From Oxalobacter sp. (GTDB lineage: Bacteria; Pseudomonadota; Gammaproteobacteria; Burkholderiales; Burkholderiaceae_D): a stretch of 55,004 nt of DNA. The notes under the pieces are model-generated. The model did not search any database, was not told the origin of the DNA, and worked only from the letters and a program-made list of their open reading frames with translations. The position numbers and the translations under genes are program-made. Below are positions 9,685-17,492 of this stretch, in pieces (the stretch's first letter is position 1; each line of letters starts with the position of its first letter). The DNA lies in the NCBI GenBank assembly GCA_017524145.1, contig JAFWUI010000008.1:1-55004 (forward strand), read 5' to 3'.

Positions 9685-12117
9685 TTGAATATTTGGGGTA
9701 TACAGAGGGATTTTTTAGAAATTCCTGTGGTATTTGTATCAGATGATAACTATGCCCAACATCTTGGGGTTGCCATCAATTCCATTATCAAGAATAAGTT
9801 TATTGAAGATAGGCTTTGTATTTATGTCATTGATGATGGGATTTCAGAACAAAACCGTAAGAAATTAGACGCTTTAATTGGTAATAGTCCTGATATTAAA
9901 CTCTATTACCTGTATATTGAAAAGGAACGATTCTCTAGATTTAGCTTGAATGGAATCCATTATACAAAAGCAGTCTATTATCGTTATCTTATTCCTTCAT
10001 TGATAAAAGAAGATAAAGTTATTTACCTTGATTCTGATATTGTTGTACGTTGCTCTCTTCGAAATCTTTATCTGGAAGATATTGAAGATTGTTATTTTGC
10101 AGGATGTGCTGATTTCAAATATGATGAACATATAAAGAGATTAGGTTTACTGAAATATTGTAATGCTGGAGTCATGCTCATTAACGCAAAAAGATGGCGT
10201 GAAGAGAATATTTCGGACAAACTGATGCAGTTTACGGAGGATTATCCTGAAAAGCTGTTGTTCAATGATCAGGATACCTTGAATGTTATATTACAAGATG
10301 GTATCAAGTACCTTGATAAAAGATGGAATGCTTTAGCCAGTGCATATTCAATAGCCTATTTCAATGATGTGGCTGACACAGCATTTATCATTCATTACAC
10401 AACTCATAAAAAACCATGGACACCGGGTAGCATGAGCCCGATGAAGCATGAATATTTCAGATATTTAAGGAATACACCATGGCAATCCAAGAAACTCATC
10501 GTATCGCTGACATCCTATCCAGCAAGGATATCCTGTGTTCCGCAAGTGCTTAAGACAATATTCAATCAGACCTTATTGCCTGACGAGATTGTTTTATGGC
10601 TTGGCAAGGACCGTTTCCCCAATCGACTGGCTGATTTACCAGAAGAGCTGAAGAACTTTATCGAGAAGGGAGAGCTGACAATCAGATGGGTTCAGGATAT
10701 AGGTCCGCATACCAAGTATTTTTATGCTTTTAAAGAATATCCTGATGCCCTGCTCATCACGGTAGATGATGATATCCTGTACCAAGAAACAATAATTGAA
10801 TCGCTTTATCAGTCGTATCTCCAGCATCCAAATGCTGTTTCTGCATCAAGAGCAAGGTTGATTGGGATTTCTGATGATGGATTGTTCTTTCCGTTCAATG
10901 ATTGGCTATTGCTAGGGGGAGTTGAGGATAATACTGTGGATTTGATGCCATCGATGTCTTTCTTGGCAGAAGGTGTTGAGGGGTGTCTATATCCAACAGG
11001 TCTGTTTGAAGGAATCCGAGAAGATTTATTGGATATCCCTGCTATCCAGAGAACTTGTCCAAACAATGATGATTTGTGGCTGAAAGTCATGCAGCTTGTC
11101 GCAGATATTCCTGTTGTTGTGACAAAGGGACAGAAACGGAGATATGTTCCAGAAAGCCAAGAGTTGGGATTATGGCGTTACAACGTGCTAAAAGGCGGCA
11201 CAGATTATGAATGGTCGTTAATCCAGAAAGAAATTGACAGGCGTTATGGGAAAGCTTTTTTATGGAAAAAGCTGAATGAGCCACCTGTAGGAAAGAATTA
11301 CCTGCTTAGGGAAAATCTATACCAGTTTTTGGTCGATGAGCTGAATAAATATGATGTTGTTGTTAAGAAAGTCAATCGATCCTATGCTAAATACAGCACC
11401 CTGCGCATCGATATCCGCAACAGGGGTAAAGAAGGCGGCTACATCCAGGAAGAGTTGGTTGATCCCCCGCCCAGCCGCTTGGTCCGTCCATCATGGCTGC
11501 CGGATGGTGTGAGCATCGAATCCACAGCGGAGAACATGAAGGTTGCCTTGCGTTGTCAGGGAGAAGGAGAACTGGATATCCGTCTGCGGGGGCGTGATGA
11601 GCGTAATGAAGATGGCAGGCGTTATCCGGTGTGGATAGACTGCACGTATTTTGCGGTCAATGGAGAGGTTGTCTTCGAAGGGGCAAAGACCATCTGTCAT
11701 GACCGTCCTTACATCTACAGGAGACCGGTCAAGGATGGTGAGGTCGTTGAGCTGTCATTCCGCTGGAGTGAATGCCGTTCCAACACAGTTTTGGAAGAGA
11801 CCTTTCGGTTACAGTCGGAGGTGAAGGCATTGCGCGGGAAGGTGAAGGAAACAGAAAGCAAGGCATTGCAGCTACAGGATGCCATCACGGAAAGCGTGCG
11901 TCTGTCATCAGAGACAGCTAGCCAGAAGAAGGTCTTGGAGAAACAGAAGAAACGCCTGTCACAGATTATATCGCAGATGCAGGGCTTCCGTATGGGGTCC
12001 TACCTGAAATACAAGGTGCTATCGAAGCTGACATTTGGAGATATGCGCAGTCGTTATCGTGTGAAGTACCAAGAACAGAAAAAAATATATCGGAAAATCA
12101 AAAAAGGTTCCCGGTAA
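9685..12117 (+). CDS. GT8 + second glycosyltransferase fusion with coiled-coil tail
   Basis: About 810 residues. TTG 9685 is preferred over GTG 9682 because AGGAGA at 9674-9679 then has a 5-base spacing. Residues ~10-260 are a GT8 domain (VVFVSDDNYAQHLGVAINS, YLDSDIVVRCSL with DxD, CNAGVMLINAKRW). Residues ~268-560 are a second transferase type (KLIVSLTSYPARIS, DEIVLWLGKDRFP, LITVDDDILYQE). Residues ~565-700 look like a beta-rich accessory domain (LDIRLRGRDERNEDG, YPVWIDCTYFAVNG), seen in other bacterial polysaccharide transferases. A predicted coiled coil (~708-770) and a 37-residue tail (from 12004) shared with the preceding protein follow. It is the last gene of the cassette. GC rises markedly from about 11400, another mosaic sign. 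Confidence 0.83.
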   Translation: MNIWGIQRDFLEIPVVFVSDDNYAQHLGVAINSIIKNKFIEDRLCIYVIDDGISEQNRKKLDALIGNSPDIKLYYLYIEKERFSRFSLNGIHYTKAVYYRYLIPSLIKEDKVIYLDSDIVVRCSLRNLYLEDIEDCYFAGCADFKYDEHIKRLGLLKYCNAGVMLINAKRWREENISDKLMQFTEDYPEKLLFNDQDTLNVILQDGIKYLDKRWNALASAYSIAYFNDVADTAFIIHYTTHKKPWTPGSMSPMKHEYFRYLRNTPWQSKKLIVSLTSYPARISCVPQVLKTIFNQTLLPDEIVLWLGKDRFPNRLADLPEELKNFIEKGELTIRWVQDIGPHTKYFYAFKEYPDALLITVDDDILYQETIIESLYQSYLQHPNAVSASRARLIGISDDGLFFPFNDWLLLGGVEDNTVDLMPSMSFLAEGVEGCLYPTGLFEGIREDLLDIPAIQRTCPNNDDLWLKVMQLVADIPVVVTKGQKRRYVPESQELGLWRYNVLKGGTDYEWSLIQKEIDRRYGKAFLWKKLNEPPVGKNYLLRENLYQFLVDELNKYDVVVKKVNRSYAKYSTLRIDIRNRGKEGGYIQEELVDPPPSRLVRPSWLPDGVSIESTAENMKVALRCQGEGELDIRLRGRDERNEDGRRYPVWIDCTYFAVNGEVVFEGAKTICHDRPYIYRRPVKDGEVVELSFRWSECRSNTVLEETFRLQSEVKALRGKVKETESKALQLQDAITESVRLSSETASQKKVLEKQKKRLSQIISQMQGFRMGSYLKYKVLSKLTFGDMRSRYRVKYQEQKKIYRKIKKGSR

Positions 12118-12127
12118 GCTATTGTAT

Positions 12128-12150
12128 GGCTTATTAAGAATCAGATAACA
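12128..12150 (+). pseudogene. Remnant matching the pgi 5' coding region
   Basis: The bases TAAGAATCAGATAACA at 12135-12150 recur exactly at 12345-12360 inside pgi, with similar TGG.TTAT bases just before. The upstream copy reads WLIKNQIT against LDYSKNQIT in pgi. A 16-base exact repeat 210 bp apart plus flanking similarity is unlikely by chance. It suggests that the downstream edge of the cassette was joined through a partial pgi copy. The rest of 12118-12189 shows nothing else. Confidence 0.5.
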
Positions 12151-12189
12151 TGCATAATTTAAGAGATTCTTCATATATTCTGAAATCCA

Positions 12190-13830
12190 ATGGATAAAAC
12201 TCTTCCTCAGACAACAATCTATAGGCAATTGTTATTTTTCGCTTCTCAGCTGAATAATTATCCTATCAAGTCTCTGTTCCAGTTAGAGGCCACACGTTTC
12301 CCAAACATGACAGTTTCTACTGGCGGATTGATTTTGGATTATTCTAAGAATCAGATAACAGAAGAAATTTTACGGTTGTTGTTGCGGCTGGCTGAGGAAA
12401 GGAATGTTCCAGCTGTACGTGATGCTATGTTTTCAGGCGATAAAATCAATATCAGCGAAAACAGGGCTGTGTTGCATACGGCACTGCGTTCCTCACGCAC
12501 TGAGTCGATTCTAGTCGATGGGGAAGATGTGGTTCCTGAAATTCGGTCTGTATTGAAACGGATGCAATCATTGACATTGAAGATTCATGCAGGTGAATGG
12601 CAGGGGTTTACTGGCAAATGCATCAAAGATGTTATCAATATCGGTATCGGTGGGTCTGATCTTGGTCCTCGTATGGTGGTGACAGCACTGCGGCATTATC
12701 GCCTGCCAAGGGTTTCGGTGCATTTTGTGTCGAATGTTGATGGTCACGATTTGGAATCAGTTCTGAATAAAGTCAATCCAGAAACTACTTTGTTCATTAT
12801 CTCATCCAAATCATTCACGACTAAAGAAACTGTCTTGAATGCACAATCTGTCCGTAGGTGGTTTCTGGATGCAGGGGCGGAAGTTTCAGATATCAAGAAG
12901 CACTTTGTTGCGGTGACCGCCAATGTTGATGTTGCGGAATCATTTGGCATCCCTGCCGAAAACATCTATCCGATATGGGATTGGGTTGGAGGGCGTTATT
13001 CGGTATGGTCGGCAATTGGATTGCCAGTGATGCTGGCGGTTGGTGTCAACCATTTCATGGAATTGCTATCTGGTGCCCATGCAATGGATGTGCATTTCAA
13101 GTATGCGCCGCTTGACCATAATATGCCAGTTTTATTGGCTTTGATTGGTATATGGAACCGGAATTTTCTAGGCTATCATACATTGGCAGTTGCTCCTTAT
13201 CATGAGGATCTTTTTGTTTTTTCCCGTTGGTTGCAGCAACTTGAGATGGAAAGCAATGGCAAAAGTGTCCAGAAGGATGGTGAGCCGGTTTCTTATGGCA
13301 CTGCACCGATTATTTTGGGGAATACAGGTACCAATGGACAGCATTCTTATTTCCAGCTTTTCCATCAGGGAACAGACATCTGTCCGGTTGATTTCATTGC
13401 TGTACTGAAACCTACCCATTCATTTGATAAGCACCACGAACAGCTCCTTGCCAATTGCTTTGCCCAGGCTGAGGCGTTGATGCGGGGGGCTGATCCGCAG
13501 AAAGCCAAGGAATATATGCTTGCCAAGGGGATTCCTGCTGAACGGGTTGAATCACTGCTCAAGCAGACGCAGTTTGAAGGCAACCGTCCTAGCAATATGA
13601 TTGTGATGAATGAACTCCGTCCAGAAACACTAGGAGCGTTGATGGCGCTTTATGAACACAAGGTGTTTGTCCAAGGGGTTATCTGGAACATCAACAGTTT
13701 TGACCAGTGGGGGGTTGAACTGGGTAAGGCACTCGCGACCAATATCCATAAGGAACTTACTGGTGAGGCAGTTTATGAACATGACAGTTCAACCACGGGA
13801 CTGATTGAATTGGCAAAGGCAGGTCTCTGA
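12190..13830 (+). CDS. pgi: Glucose-6-phosphate isomerase
   Basis: 546 residues, typical length for the family. It interconverts glucose-6-phosphate and fructose-6-phosphate in the cytoplasm. Recognisable blocks are INIGIGGSDLGPRMV (phosphate-binding loop), ISSKSFTTKETVLNA, GGRYSVWSAIGLPVML (PGI signature 1), GTNGQHSYFQLFHQGT with the catalytic region, and SFDQWGVELGK near the C-terminus (signature 2). Here it sits between the polysaccharide cassette and LPS core genes, so it may mainly balance hexose-phosphate supply for sugar nucleotides: glucose-6-P for the dTDP-sugar branch and fructose-6-P for the mannose branch (manB/manC nearby). The start ATG 12190 follows a 72-bp gap containing a remnant of the gene itself. 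Confidence 0.97.
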   Translation: MDKTLPQTTIYRQLLFFASQLNNYPIKSLFQLEATRFPNMTVSTGGLILDYSKNQITEEILRLLLRLAEERNVPAVRDAMFSGDKINISENRAVLHTALRSSRTESILVDGEDVVPEIRSVLKRMQSLTLKIHAGEWQGFTGKCIKDVINIGIGGSDLGPRMVVTALRHYRLPRVSVHFVSNVDGHDLESVLNKVNPETTLFIISSKSFTTKETVLNAQSVRRWFLDAGAEVSDIKKHFVAVTANVDVAESFGIPAENIYPIWDWVGGRYSVWSAIGLPVMLAVGVNHFMELLSGAHAMDVHFKYAPLDHNMPVLLALIGIWNRNFLGYHTLAVAPYHEDLFVFSRWLQQLEMESNGKSVQKDGEPVSYGTAPIILGNTGTNGQHSYFQLFHQGTDICPVDFIAVLKPTHSFDKHHEQLLANCFAQAEALMRGADPQKAKEYMLAKGIPAERVESLLKQTQFEGNRPSNMIVMNELRPETLGALMALYEHKVFVQGVIWNINSFDQWGVELGKALATNIHKELTGEAVYEHDSSTTGLIELAKAGL

Positions 13831-13841
13831 ATATTTAGAAA

Positions 13842-13863
13842 TTTCAAAGATATTCCTTTGAAA
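13842..13863 (+). other. Perfect 8-bp hairpin after pgi
   Basis: TTTCAAAG at 13842-13849 and CTTTGAAA at 13856-13863 form a perfect stem with a 6-base loop, 11 bp after the pgi stop. No T-run follows on the plus strand, so it is at best a weak or Rho-assisted terminator or an mRNA 3'-end stabiliser. The rest of the 129-bp gap shows nothing clear. Confidence 0.35.
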
Positions 13864-13959
13864 AAGTGTCTGGTTGGATTTTGTATTAAGCTTTTGGGCA
13901 AGTTAAAATTGTCCATCTTATCAGTATGATTTCGATTTCAGAGACAAGCTTGATTTGAC

Positions 13960-14781
13960 ATGTCGCGCATCTTGGTATTGGAAGAACCGTTTCGTACGCT
14001 GTGGAAAGACAAGGATCCATTCGAAGAAGTGGAAAAGATTTCCGGTGATGTCAGGCGTGCGGTTGAAAACAGGAAAACATTACGGTTTGTAGTGGCTGGT
14101 AAAGGATATTATCTGAAACTGCATCATGGTACTGAGTTCAAGGAAGTCGTTAAAAGCCTGATCCGTTTACGTCTTCCAGTCTTAGGTGCAGACCGGGAAT
14201 GGAATGCCATCCACCGTCTGGCTGAGCATGGTGTGGACACAATGGAAGGGGTTGCTTATGGTGAACAGGGAAACGATCCGTTGAAGAAAACTTCCTTTAT
14301 TATCACCAAGGATTTAGGACGGACTTGGAGTACCCGCCAGTTCTTTCTGGAAGCGAAGCCTTCTTTTTCTGTTAAATGTTTGGTCATCCGGCGTATTGCC
14401 AGAATGGTCAGGCAGATGCATGCCTGTGGCATCAATCATCGGGATTGTTATCTGGTTCATTTCTTGATACATAGGCCATTCAATACCCAGCATGGTCAGG
14501 AAAAAGATTTGAAAATCTCCATTATCGATTTGCATCGTGCCCAGTTGCGGGATGAGGTTCCGATGAGATGGCGCGATAAGGATTTGATTGGATTGTTGTT
14601 TTCAGCCAGAGAATTGAAGAATATATCAAAACTGGATGTATTCCGTTTTATGAAAGAATATTTCCAATGTTCCTTAAGGGAAATCTTCAGAAAAGAGAAT
14701 GCTTTGATTTCTTCTGCTGGGCGTCGGATTGCCCGTATGGAACGTCATCAGATAAGCCTGAAGAAACGCCGTCATGTGTAA
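13960..14781 (+). CDS. waaP: Lipopolysaccharide core heptose kinase (WaaP/RfaP family)
   Basis: 273 residues, close to the usual ~265. WaaP kinases phosphorylate heptose I of the LPS inner core on the cytoplasmic side of the inner membrane. The sequence has the protein-kinase-like fold hallmarks: VVAGKGYYLKLHHG (nucleotide-binding strand region with lysine), GINHRDCYLVHFL (catalytic loop, aspartate in HRD) and IIDLHRAQLR (the DFG-equivalent metal site). Twenty-one bp separate it from the following glycosyltransferase, so the two probably form an LPS-core unit. The symbol is by family; the exact heptose position phosphorylated is inferred. Confidence 0.9.
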   Translation: MSRILVLEEPFRTLWKDKDPFEEVEKISGDVRRAVENRKTLRFVVAGKGYYLKLHHGTEFKEVVKSLIRLRLPVLGADREWNAIHRLAEHGVDTMEGVAYGEQGNDPLKKTSFIITKDLGRTWSTRQFFLEAKPSFSVKCLVIRRIARMVRQMHACGINHRDCYLVHFLIHRPFNTQHGQEKDLKISIIDLHRAQLRDEVPMRWRDKDLIGLLFSARELKNISKLDVFRFMKEYFQCSLREIFRKENALISSAGRRIARMERHQISLKKRRHV

Positions 14782-14802
14782 TCTGTTTCTGTAAGTTCTT
14801 AA

Positions 14803-16125
14803 ATGCCTTATAAAAAGACAAAACAGGGTCTGGAGAAGTCAGTTTTTCCCTTAGTGAAAGAGGTACTGTTACCGAATTTCAGGAAACGGTTGTATCTGGC
14901 GGGGATTCCGCTTGGCAACCAGCATCGTGAGCCTTTGACAGCAGTTCAGGCAAAACAGGCGTTTCAGCGACGCAAGCCAGATGGTCATCCCCGTATTTAC
15001 CTGAATCTCAGTGCGGTGGCTTATATAGATAACCGTTCTGGTATCCCCCGTGTGGTCAAGAGTCTGGCGAAGGAAGGAATTCTTTCTGAAAAGGCTGTCT
15101 TGATTCCTGTCTATGCAGACCTTGAGACCGGGGTGTTCAAGGTGGCAAAGGCATTTTCTTTATCATTGTGTGGGAAAACATTATCTGTTCAGGAAGATGT
15201 GATGGCTGTGGCTTCTGGAGATGTCTTCCTGAATGTGACCGTCAATCCGAATGAGCTGGCATTTGAGCATGAGACCTTTCAAGCGATGCGGGCGGTTGGT
15301 GTCAGGGTCTTATGTGTGGTGCATGACCTGATTGCGGTCCTGCAGCCTGAGTTTTCGCGTGACAGGGATACCCGTCACCTTAATGATTGGCTGCATCGTA
15401 TCATCCAGTATGATGGGGTGGTTGCCAATTCCCAAGCAACACTGTCTGCTTTTGAGACTTGGATTGAACGTGAGCAGATTGCCTTGCCTTTTGGTTTCCA
15501 GAAACACTGGTTCTATCTAGGGGCGGATATGCAGACAGATGTTTCAGATGTTGATGCCTGTGATGATAAAGAGGTGATGGCTGTCACGCAGGGCTCAATG
15601 CCATATTTCCTGCAGGTGGGAACAGTGGAGTTGCGTAAAGGACATGATGACCTGCTGGATGGTTTTGAAAAGCTCTGGACTGAGGGGATTCAACTGGCAT
15701 TGGTGATTGTCGGACGGCGTGGTTGGAAAGTTCAGCAGGTCAGCAGCAGGATGCTCAAGCATGTTGAATTCGGTAAGCGGTTGTTCTGGTTCCGCAATGC
15801 GGATGATGCAGCACTTCATTGCCTTTACCGTCATGCAGAAGCTGTTGTATTGGCTTCCAAGGCAGAAGGGTATGGTCTTCCTGTGGCGGAAGGTGCTTGG
15901 TTTGGTAGGCCACTGCTGCTGAGGGATTTGTCGATTTTCAAAGAAATCGCCCAAGAAGGTGCAACTTATTTTTCAGGAGGTGGCGTTGAACTGGCGCAGT
16001 CAGCGAAGGTTCTGCACGAAAAGATTGCACAAGGACAGCCTGTTCCTATGCCGAAACCCAATCAGTTCCCAAACTGGAAGCAGAGCTTTGATATGCTGGT
16101 GTCAAAACTGTTGGCTGGTCATTGA
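14803..16125 (+). CDS. Family 4 glycosyltransferase
   Basis: 440 residues, a GT-B fold GT4 enzyme. RIYLNLSAVAYIDNRSGIPR opens the acceptor half (GIPR glycine-rich turn). VLCVVHDLIAVLQPEF, VVANSQATLSAFE, YFLQVGTVELRKGHDDLLDG and AEAVVLASKAEGYGLPVAEG, with the E-x7-E pattern, make the donor half. This resembles mannosyl- or rhamnosyltransferases of O-antigen and capsule loci; the exact sugar is not determinable. Its location after waaP and convergent, 9 bp apart, with the GDP-mannose genes suggests a GDP-mannose or rhamnose donor. Codon use is more like the core genome than that of the cassette at 174-11400. Confidence 0.88.
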   Translation: MPYKKTKQGLEKSVFPLVKEVLLPNFRKRLYLAGIPLGNQHREPLTAVQAKQAFQRRKPDGHPRIYLNLSAVAYIDNRSGIPRVVKSLAKEGILSEKAVLIPVYADLETGVFKVAKAFSLSLCGKTLSVQEDVMAVASGDVFLNVTVNPNELAFEHETFQAMRAVGVRVLCVVHDLIAVLQPEFSRDRDTRHLNDWLHRIIQYDGVVANSQATLSAFETWIEREQIALPFGFQKHWFYLGADMQTDVSDVDACDDKEVMAVTQGSMPYFLQVGTVELRKGHDDLLDGFEKLWTEGIQLALVIVGRRGWKVQQVSSRMLKHVEFGKRLFWFRNADDAALHCLYRHAEAVVLASKAEGYGLPVAEGAWFGRPLLLRDLSIFKEIAQEGATYFSGGGVELAQSAKVLHEKIAQGQPVPMPKPNQFPNWKQSFDMLVSKLLAGH

Positions 16126-16134
16126 GATTTGTTG

Positions 16135-17490
16135 TTAGTCTCCATGTCTGATTTGTTCCAGCAGTTCTTTGGTTTTCTTTTCCATCAAGCGGATATTGCC
16201 CCTGCTTTCTACGTTCAAGCGTAATACAGGTTCGGTGTTGGAACCTCTAAGGTTGAAGCGCCAGTTTGGGAAGGCGATGGATAGTCCATCGATTTTCGAG
16301 ACTTGGGCATTAGGCAGAGAAGTATAAATCTGTTCAATTTTCCTGATGGTTGAAGGAATATCCTCGACAGTGGAATTGATTTCTCCACTGCATGGGAACG
16401 CTTCTTGATATTGTGCAACGCACTCAGATAGGTTTTTTCCAGAATCACTGAGAAGCTGAACAACCAGCAGCCAGGTAATCATGCCAGAGTCGCAATAGGC
16501 GAAATCCCTAAAGTAATGGTGTGCACTCATTTCTCCACCATAGAGGGCATTTTCAGCACGCATCCGTTCTTTGATGAACGCATGACCAGTCTTTGATTCA
16601 ATGGCTGTCCCTCCTGCTTTTTTGACGGTTGCTTGGGTGTTCCAGACCAAACGTGGGTCATGGATGATTTTTGCGTGGGGATTGGTTTTCAGCAGTGCTT
16701 CTGCAATCATGCCAACCAGATAATAGCCTTCGATGAAGTCTCCTTTTTCATCAAAGAAGAAGCAACGGTCAAAATCGCCGTCCCAGGCAATGCCTAAATC
16801 AGCATGGCTCTCAATGACGGCTTTTGCTGTGGCTTCACGGTTTTCTAGAAGCAATGGGTTGGGAACTCCGTTAGGGAAGGTTCCATCAGGTTCGCTTTGG
16901 ATGATGGTGATGTTTAATGGCAGGCGTGCCGCCAGTTCTTGCATGACAAGTCCTGCACAGCCGTTGCCAGGGTTGGCGATGATTTTCAGTGGCTTCAGGG
17001 TTTCTGGTTTGATATAGCCCAATAGGTGGTCTATATAGTCTTTACGGAATGATGCTTTGGTAAAAGAGCCTGACAAGGCGTCAGGGATGTCTTGGTGGGA
17101 AGCCATCCGGCCACGGATGGCAAAAAGACCTGAATCACCGCTGACGGGGACAGCACCCCGTCGGACAATCTTGAAGCCGTTCTCATCTGCCGGGTTGTGG
17201 CTGCCGGTAATCATGATGCCACCGTCAAAGTCTTTGGCAAACGATGCGAAATAGATTTCTTCTGTTCCACACATGCCGATACCGGTGACATGGACTCCAG
17301 CAGCTTGTAACCCGATGGCTAAAGCCAGATAAAGAGAAGGTCCTGAAAGACGTGCATCATAACCGATAACTACTTTCTTGGCGTTGAATTCCTGTGCAAA
17401 TGCAAAGCCAAGATTACGGGCAAAGTCTGGATTCAGGGTTGAGGGAACTTTGCCGCGGATGTCATAGGCTTTGAAGCCAGATAAATCCAT
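16135..17490 (-). CDS. manB: Phosphomannomutase
   Basis: 451 residues, the normal length for ManB/CpsG/AlgC-type enzymes of the alpha-D-phosphohexomutase family. It converts mannose-6-phosphate to mannose-1-phosphate. The phosphoserine loop is visible as GIMITGSHNPADENGFK, the metal loop as AWDGDFDRCFFFDE, the sugar-binding loop as GGEMSAHHYFRDF, and the C-terminal phosphate-binding loop as LRGSNTEPVLRLNVE. It starts 2 bp after the end of manC on the minus strand, so the two are one transcription unit for GDP-mannose synthesis. The symbol could equally be cpsG or algC; dual phosphoglucomutase activity is possible. Confidence 0.94.
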   Translation of the reverse strand: MDLSGFKAYDIRGKVPSTLNPDFARNLGFAFAQEFNAKKVVIGYDARLSGPSLYLALAIGLQAAGVHVTGIGMCGTEEIYFASFAKDFDGGIMITGSHNPADENGFKIVRRGAVPVSGDSGLFAIRGRMASHQDIPDALSGSFTKASFRKDYIDHLLGYIKPETLKPLKIIANPGNGCAGLVMQELAARLPLNITIIQSEPDGTFPNGVPNPLLLENREATAKAVIESHADLGIAWDGDFDRCFFFDEKGDFIEGYYLVGMIAEALLKTNPHAKIIHDPRLVWNTQATVKKAGGTAIESKTGHAFIKERMRAENALYGGEMSAHHYFRDFAYCDSGMITWLLVVQLLSDSGKNLSECVAQYQEAFPCSGEINSTVEDIPSTIRKIEQIYTSLPNAQVSKIDGLSIAFPNWRFNLRGSNTEPVLRLNVESRGNIRLMEKKTKELLEQIRHGD

Positions 17491-17492
17491 GG

